Shown here: positions 58,142 through 64,000 of the stretch, piece after piece
How positions within the stretch are numbered: position 1 is the stretch's first letter
Layout of the letters: each line of letters opens with the position of its first letter
Assembly: GCA_021432635.1 (NCBI GenBank)
Contig: MU270148.1
Span: 1-64,000, forward strand
Origin: Thozetella sp. PMI_491
Lineage: Eukaryota > Ascomycota > Sordariomycetes > Chaetosphaeriales > Chaetosphaeriaceae
Length of the DNA: 64,000 nucleotides
Direction: 5' to 3'
Position numbers and translations under genes: made by a program
The notes under the pieces: model-generated
Database searches by the model: none
The model's input: the letters and a program-made list of their open reading frames with translations, nothing else
What the model was told of the DNA's origin: nothing

Positions 58142-59221
58142 ATGCTTTCTTGCGCAAAACTCGCCCTAATCATCCTTGCTGCCAGCTCACACGAGGCTGT
58201 GGCTTCCCTCTCATTGGGATGTGGCAAAGCTGCAGGCACCAGCAGTGGCAGTAAATCCATGACAGTGGACGGCAAGACGCGGCAGTATATTCTGCAACTT
58301 CCGGCCAACTACAATACCAACACCGGTTACAAGCTCATTTTTGGGTACCACTGGCTTGGTGGGACCATGAATGATGTCGCTCCAGGCTATTATGGCCTCC
58401 GGGATCTGGCAAAGGAGACGGCTATCTTCGTCGCGCCGCAGGGTCTAAACAACGGCTGGGCAAACAGCGGAGGAGAGGATCTCACATTCACAGACCAGAT
58501 GCTACAATACATCACTTCCACCACTTGCGTCGACCAAGACCAGATCTTCTCCACGGGCTGGAGTTATGGCGGTGCTATGACTTTTGAATTGGCTTGCTCC
58601 CGTCCGAGTACGAAAGCTAAATCCGAGTGTGATCACCCCTGTTCGGACTAACCTGTGATACCAGATGCCTTCAAAGCCGTAGCCATTATCTCTGGGGCTC
58701 AACTCAGCGGATGCGATGGCGGAACCACACCGATCCCGTACCTCGGCATACATGGCGTGGTCGACAGCGTACTCCCCATCAGCCTGGGCCGCGGCCTGCG
58801 CGATAAGTTCCTGCAGCTTAACAGCTGCGCCGCTAAAAACGCTCCCGAGCCAGCCGGCGGCTCGGGCACACACATCAAGACCACCTATGACTGTAGAGCC
58901 GGCTACCCGGTCTGGTGGATTGCCCATTCCGGTGATCACGTCCCGGACCCCAAAGATGCCGGCCAGGGTCAGTCGTGGGCGCCCGGGGAGATTTGGAGTT
59001 TCTTCACCCAGCCGGGTTTGAAAGGGCAGACCGACAGTACCGGTACAACGACGAGGTCTAGTGCAACCTTCACCACTTCCACCACCACTCCAACAACAAC
59101 ACGTAGTGGTAGCTGCTCTAGCAGGTACGGCCAATGCGGCGGCACCGGGTGGTCGGGACCAACATGCTGCCAGTCAGGAACCTGTACATACTCGAATGAT
59201 TGGTATTCCCAATGCTTGTAA
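58142..59221 (+). CDS. CE1 feruloyl esterase with C-terminal CBM1
   Basis: Two exons (58,142-58,607 and 58,665-59,221) joined over a 57-base intron with CTAAC give 340 aa. There is a signal peptide (1 to about 22). The CE1 domain reads [20 protein letters not shown] with the oxyanion region, nucleophile S141 in GWSYGGAM, an Asp in HGVVDSVLP and the His in [12 protein letters not shown] Thr/Ser-rich linker then leads to a CBM1 of about 36 residues ([15 protein letters not shown] ... WYSQCL) with four cysteines and the aromatic binding face. Such enzymes release ferulic acid (or acetate) from arabinoxylan; the CBM1 anchors it to cellulose. Feruloyl esterase (type B/D-like) is favoured over acetylxylan esterase from the HWLGG and WIAHSGDH context. 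Located for joint action with the adjacent GH10. Confidence 0.93.
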
Positions 59222-60539
59222 AGACGCTCTCTGGAAGTTGCTGATATGAAGATACCACCATAAGAGGGACACAGCCTCCTTCAAGTCACCACCAGGAGGA
59301 TCAAGCCCAGTTCTCCATGCTCGTTATCTGATTTCTTCAAAATTCACGTCTAATCTCTCCCATAGTTGGCTGGATTATATATGTATATCGAAGTTATGGA
59401 GAGTATTGAGGTCCTCGAGCAAGTGCCCTCGCTTCCCTCGCAACAAGAACAGGATAATCCGTGAAAATAGTAAGAGAAACGCGTATCTAATTGAAACATG
59501 CGGTTGCAAAGGTATGAACCGCAGAGAGAGATAAACACTGCAAAAAGCCACCCGTCCCCCCCCCCCCCTTTTTTTTTTTCCTCTCTCGAAAATAAGACCG
59601 ACTTTTATCACATGCTTTCACATAGCTGTGGGCCTTATCTACATTCCCCATAACCTCCCTACATCTAATCGGAGCTAAGTATTCGTCATTATACTTCTAT
59701 ACCTAGTTCTTCCCACAAACTACTAAGCCTACGCTCTTCAGTAGCTTGGATCCAGGGCCATAAAGAGTACATTAGTCCTATGCTGTGGCTATTAATCCCC
59801 GGTGTAATTATGAATATGGTTGGTGCTGTGCGTGTCCGACTATGCCAGCGATGCTTCCTATCGTATTAACCCGAGAAGTTAACTTTCCCCAAGAATAACT
59901 AATGATTTTATGACTAAGTCCAGCATTATAGTACTTGTAGGCCTTGTAGAGACTATTTCGCATGGAATTTCACCTGATTATAGCTAATCTTGGCTGGATC
60001 TCGTCAGACTAGACTGTAGCATTCTTGTTGTCTAGATCTTTTCGGCTCCGAGCTCCGAAAGCCCCCCAGTTTTCGACTAGGGGGTTGTTTGTCATGTCTC
60101 TGGCTGGGAAGGGAATGCGGGGATTGCGGGGAGAGTTCGCGGGGTATAATTAGTGGCTGTACTGTATGTACGGCGAAAGGTGTTGCCATGCCTGAAAAAT
60201 AGTTGGCTGTCTTCCGTGCCAATTACCAAAATGGTCAACCGAGGTAGCATTGGCCGGACACGAGCTGGATTGGTTACATCGCGCCTCACGAAATCCTGGA
60301 GAAAGTGGTACTGCGAAAAAGGCTGATCATTCGCGAAGACATCTTTTTGCCTCTGCTTCGGGGAAGACGGATCGTCGCACTCATTGACTGAGTCAGTCAC
60401 CTGAAGGTATATCTGAGATGTTCATCTCACCTGGAGGTCTGGAGGCACTCTTGACGAAGGCACTCCTGTTTCTTTCCTCTCGGACATGATCATATAACCT
60501 CACTGCACCTTCCTCTCTTCAATCCATCCTAGAGCCACA
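59222..60539. other. Intergenic, no convincing gene
   Basis: About 1.3 kb. It contains a pure C10-T10 tract near 59,559-59,579. A 102-codon minus-strand frame at 60,092-60,400 is antisense in the presumed fucosidase promoter and has no domain. The rest is probably the 3' flank of the esterase and the 5' flank of the fucosidase. Confidence 0.5.
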
Positions 60540-62581
60540 ATGGTCAAATTTACAAGGAGGCGGGCCTGCCTCGGGATCTTTACCTGGTGGGGTGCAGGCG
60601 GCATCGCGAAGGCTGCTAGTTAGTAAAACTTCTCCCTGTACAAATGAGCTACCCTCCTAGCTCACACTAGAGCGCTAGATATTCCGGCATCATTGGCCTT
60701 TCAAGGCCCTACCCTTACTTCTAAATGGATCGAAGGCAGTGACCACGTCCAGATCATCGAGTTAGTCGTGCACAACACTGACACGGCCAATGCCTTCACC
60801 TCGACGCATAATCTCACAATCTCAGCAAGCTCCAGTTCGGTAGACCTGGTGAAGGCGGCCACGATAAATCGTCTCTTCCCGAACCAGTATACTGTCGTTC
60901 AAGTTGGCGTGAAGAACAAGGCCAATACTATTGCAGGTACCGCCTGTTCGGTAACTCTGACAGCAACATGGGCTCTTACACATAGCGTATCTACCACTTT
61001 CAGTGGCACGTGTGGCTTCGGGGACTATACTACGGATACAAAGAGTCTCTCTTGGCACTGGACTCCTGACTGGTACAATAATGCCAAGTTCGGAATCTTC
61101 TCCCATTGGGGTATTTACTCCGTCCCCGCCTATGGTAACATTGGCGCGAATGAAGATTACGCAGAATGGTATTGGATGCGACAACACCAGCCTGACTTCC
61201 GATCACAGACCTATGAGTATCATGAGAACACTTACGGGACCAAACTCAACTACGACGATTTCCTGGTCAACTTCACGGCTTCTAAATTTGATCCTGTAGA
61301 GTGGCTTGACCTAATAGAGGCTTCAGGAGCTCGATATTACGTTCCAGTCACAAGTAAGTCCCCGCCAAGATGCATTCTGGCGATTTAGGCCTTTGTGACA
61401 CAGAAATTCACAAACGTTAGAGCATCATGATGGATTTGCTCTCTTCAACACTCCCACAAATTCTAGTTTACGGAACTCGGTTCACTACGGTCCCAAGCGA
61501 GATTTCGTCAAGGAACTCTTAGACACGGCCAAGGCGTCATACCCAAATATACGAAGAGGTACTAAATAAATTGAATCTAACCGCACTCTTCTCCTCTGCA
61601 GTAGCTCAATTAATCACTGCTTTAGGTACCTACTTCTCGCTCCCCGAATGGTATCATCCCGAATATGCCAAATACGGTATTACCTGGGGCGGCGGTTTCC
61701 CCGGTGGCCCTCCGACAAACCCGTACACGAATGAGACCATTCCATACACTGGTTACGTTCCCGTGGATGATTTTGTGATGGATCTGCAGCTTCCGGAAAT
61801 GAACACCCTCGCATACGAGTACGAGACGGAGATCATGTGGTGCGACATTGGCGGCGCTAATAACTCAACCCTTTTCGCCTCGGCCTGGCTGAACTGGGCG
61901 AGGGACAAGAACCGGCAAGTGACATTCAACGATAGATGCGGAATTCCCGGTGATTTCTCCACGCCAGAGTGCGTCCCTTTCTCCCATGTACAATACGTTT
62001 TCTGTGGCGCTGATCCCGCTAGGTACACAACGAATGCTGGTCTTGTAGTTCCAAAATGGGAATCAAACCGCGGCATGGACCCATTCTCATTCGGCTACAA
62101 CTACATGACCCCTGACTCAGGCTATCTCACGGGTGAAGACGTCGTGCAATCTCTCGTCGATATCGTTTCGAAGGGCGGTAACTTCCTCCTGGATGTCGGA
62201 CCTAAAGCGGACGGGACCATACCGGATATAATGCAGAAGGGACTACGAGACGCTGGCCTCTGGATTCATTCCCACGCCGAAAGCATCTTTGACACGCGGT
62301 TTTGGTGGAACAATGGTCCCGGTCTTGATCCTTTCCGCTACACGCTTACGGACGACGCATTCTACATTCACGTCAACTCACGCCCGGGTAACAGCCTTCA
62401 CATATCCGACAAGATTCCATATCTGAGCGGAGATTCAATTGTTGTTGTAGGGGGGAATTCGACGGGTACAGAGGTGCCGGTGAAAGTTAACACTGACGGT
62501 TCCGTTAATTTGACTCTTTCAGATGAGATAATTGCCGGCGATAAATATGTTTGGACCTTTAAAATAGTGTACAGCTCGTAG
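60540..62581 (+). CDS. GH29 alpha-L-fucosidase
   Basis: Four exons (60,540-60,618; 60,679-61,353; 61,421-61,558; 61,626-62,581) join in frame, giving 615 aa. The N-terminus is basic then hydrophobic, fitting a signal peptide. An extra N-terminal domain (about 28-125) precedes the catalytic barrel. GH29 marks: [59 protein letters not shown] (split by intron 2), GTYFSLPEWYHPEY and EIMWCDIGG with nucleophile D371, then GGNFLLDVGPKADGTIP. A C-terminal beta-domain follows. It removes alpha-L-fucose from xyloglucan or glycoproteins outside the cell. It is the last of four cell-wall-active enzymes in a row. I could not place the acid/base residue, which varies in GH29. Confidence 0.93.
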
Positions 62582-63380
62582 CTATGGTAACTTTATAATA
62601 TTGTCCACCCTTATGCGCCCAAACTGCCCTCGCGGCGGCCCGAACGAGAACCATAGGGCATGAAGATGGAGATGGGAATAGTCAGCTCCCTTGCAAGACA
62701 CCAGACTTCGGCATTCCTGAAAGCATTGCCAATAACCCTGGGGGACTAGCGCTTTTATTTTAGTAAAAAAGAATTGCCTCTCCTGCAGGTGCAGAGGGCC
62801 TTGGTCCATTAGATGAAAGATAACTTGCTCGGCGTGAACAAGAGTGGTGACTCATCATGAAAAGGTGTAGTGCTCCGACGTACCAATTGGTGGTTCATAA
62901 CCCAAGGTAGCTGTTATGTGGCAATCTCAAAGCATCCTCCAACACATTATACGATGGGCGTCTTTAACTCACCGTTAAATACCTCCAGTGCTAGCTTGGG
63001 AGCCGTTTATTCTCATGTTATCCGTTAAATGACTATCAATTTCTTCGTGATGATGATAGTGACTCGATGATACCCTACTATGTAGGCTCTCTGAGACCAC
63101 GAGAAATACATGACTGTGCTTTAACCAGTGGGAAGGCCATCACGCTATGATCCTATGTTTTCGAACCCGACTCACTCCGTAAAAACCTAGCGTTTATCGC
63201 GAGCCACAAGCATCCCGGACCTAGGTACCTCACATTATAAACTTAATATCTTGTAGAATCTAAAGCCCCGATATGACTATTTATACCCGGCTTGAATGCA
63301 CTGTCGTCTAAGGACATACTAATATATGGTCGTACAGTAGTGCCCGTCACCACACACTCCAACGACTGAAACGGAAAAGC
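62582..63380. other. Intergenic, no gene seen
   Basis: About 800 bases of 3' flanks between two convergent genes. A 75-codon minus frame directly abutting the fucosidase stop has no protein character. Confidence 0.5.
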
Positions 63381-63863
63381 TCACTCCAGATCGAAGTCTT
63401 TCGGACCGACGTAGCTCTCGACGACCCCATTGGGTTCTCCAGCGTAGACGAGCTCATCGGCAGGTATGAGGTGAGAAGCAGTCTGATTGCTAATGGGCGA
63501 AACTGGTTGAGAGACGGTGAGAGTCAGGCCGTCGTCACCACGGACAATGTCGAAGGTTCGAGACGTCTCCTCGCATTTGCCTTCTTTGACATCGGGAAGC
63601 TGGCCGACGCCTGCACTGGTAAGGAACGCACTGCAGTGCTGGGGCTCGGTTTGCATAGTGCCCGGCTGGAAGACTCCGAAAGAGTAACTTGGCACTGGTT
63701 AGCGGCGAGAAGCGTCCCTATGGAAAGCTGGAGTGCATCCTTACTAGCACTGAACGCTATGGGGGATGCAGCTGGCTGTGAAGTTGGAGACCTCGAAAAC
63801 AGTATACCGCTTCACAGCGAGAGCGCTGGCGCCAGTAGCAGCAAGGATAAAAGTGAGCTTCAT
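63381..63863 (-). CDS. Small secreted cysteine-containing protein
   Basis: Two exons (63,745-63,863 and 63,381-63,687) joined over a 57-base intron with GCTAAC give 141 aa. A short signal peptide (MKLTFILAATGASALA) is followed by TVFEVSNFTASCIPHSVQCYY. The mature part has four cysteines (two in C-IPHSVQ-C, then EPQHC and EGKC), a DGLTLTVSQPVSP strand and closes with YVGPKDFDLE. The layout resembles small secreted fungal proteins annotated as hypersensitive-response-inducing or effector-like; I am not sure of that label. It lies at the end of the secreted-enzyme cluster. The overlapping plus-strand frame (63,471-63,905) is its shadow. The gene model is well supported by signal peptide, intron and frame; the function is unknown. 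Confidence 0.8.
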
Positions 63864-64000
63864 TTTGACGATTTATTGGCGTTTGCTGAAGCGATGAATG
63901 ATTGAATGCGGGCTGTCTTCAACACTGTGGCTGCTGTGGAAGTAATGATAGTTTAGACCTTGGAAGCCTTCTGAACATCTTATATATAAGAGTAGTGGAT
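63864..64000. other. 5' flank of the small secreted protein gene
   Basis: The last 137 bases. On the minus strand a TATA-like TATATATAAG stands at 63,980-63,990, about 120 bases upstream of the start codon, a plausible core promoter. No other feature is visible before the window ends. Confidence 0.35.

Noticed and set aside
58502-59134. 210-codon minus-strand frame
   Set aside because: Antisense to the CE1-CBM1 gene, whose catalytic residues and CBM1 are clear on the plus strand.
60092-60400. 102-codon minus frame upstream of the fucosidase gene
   Set aside because: Possibly real but no domain, no intron and no promoter support; left out.
62582-62809. 75-codon minus frame abutting the fucosidase stop
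   Set aside because: No protein character; lies in a 3' flank.
63471-63905. 144-codon plus-strand frame
   Set aside because: Shadow of the small secreted protein gene, which has a signal peptide and an in-frame intron on the minus strand.

Overview
The window looks like a piece of a filamentous ascomycete chromosome (Pezizomycotina). Three things point there: genes split by short GT-AG introns of about 50-70 bases with CTAAC/CTGAC-type branch sites; a fungal gene repertoire (Zn2Cys6 regulator, RTA1-like membrane protein, STAND/NLR-like protein, plant-cell-wall CAZymes); and heavy repeat-induced point mutation (RIP) of the repeated DNA. I do not assign a species.

Layout. Positions 1 to about 36,620 are an AT-rich, RIP-degraded repeat block with no intact host gene. 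Two copies of a roughly 10-kb repeat lie in it in the same orientation: copy A at 5,764-24,384 and copy B at 25,941-35,923. Copy A carries a nested Ty1/copia retroelement (15,257-22,526) with 230-base LTRs and a 5-base target duplication, and copy B preserves the matching empty site. The copia element carries an antisense, apparently spliced small gene between its RNase H relic and its 3' LTR. Other degraded material includes an ankyrin-repeat gene (about 3,150-5,060), tRNA-like remnants, two kinds of minisatellite and a recurring hairpin module.

From about 36,640 the sequence changes abruptly to normal genic DNA. In order: an AIM6-like phosphodiesterase-fold membrane protein; a Zn2Cys6 transcription factor whose zinc cluster does not splice cleanly; a divergent RTA1-like gene bracketed by a 110-base inverted repeat; an AAA ATPase of the fungal DUF7025 type; then a divergent pair made of a small alpha/beta-hydrolase (lipase-like) and an NLR-like protein. 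The last two each carry a short paired I-x-x-x-G-x-A type motif, at the C-terminus of the hydrolase and the N-terminus of the NLR-like protein. That is the arrangement expected of a fungal amyloid-signalling (signalosome) receptor/effector pair, and it is the most interesting part of the window.

The right third is a xylan/hemicellulose degradation cluster: a CE3-type SGNH acetyl esterase, a GH10 endoxylanase, a CE1 feruloyl/acetylxylan esterase with a CBM1, and a GH29 alpha-L-fucosidase. A small secreted cysteine-containing protein follows. The xylanase and the CE1 esterase are divergent and share a promoter region with GGCTAR (XlnR-type) motifs. All four enzymes have N-terminal secretion-signal-like sequences, so backbone cleavage, deacetylation, deferuloylation and side-chain removal are encoded side by side.

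Exon boundaries were placed by hand from reading-frame continuity and splice consensus; no search or gene predictor was run.
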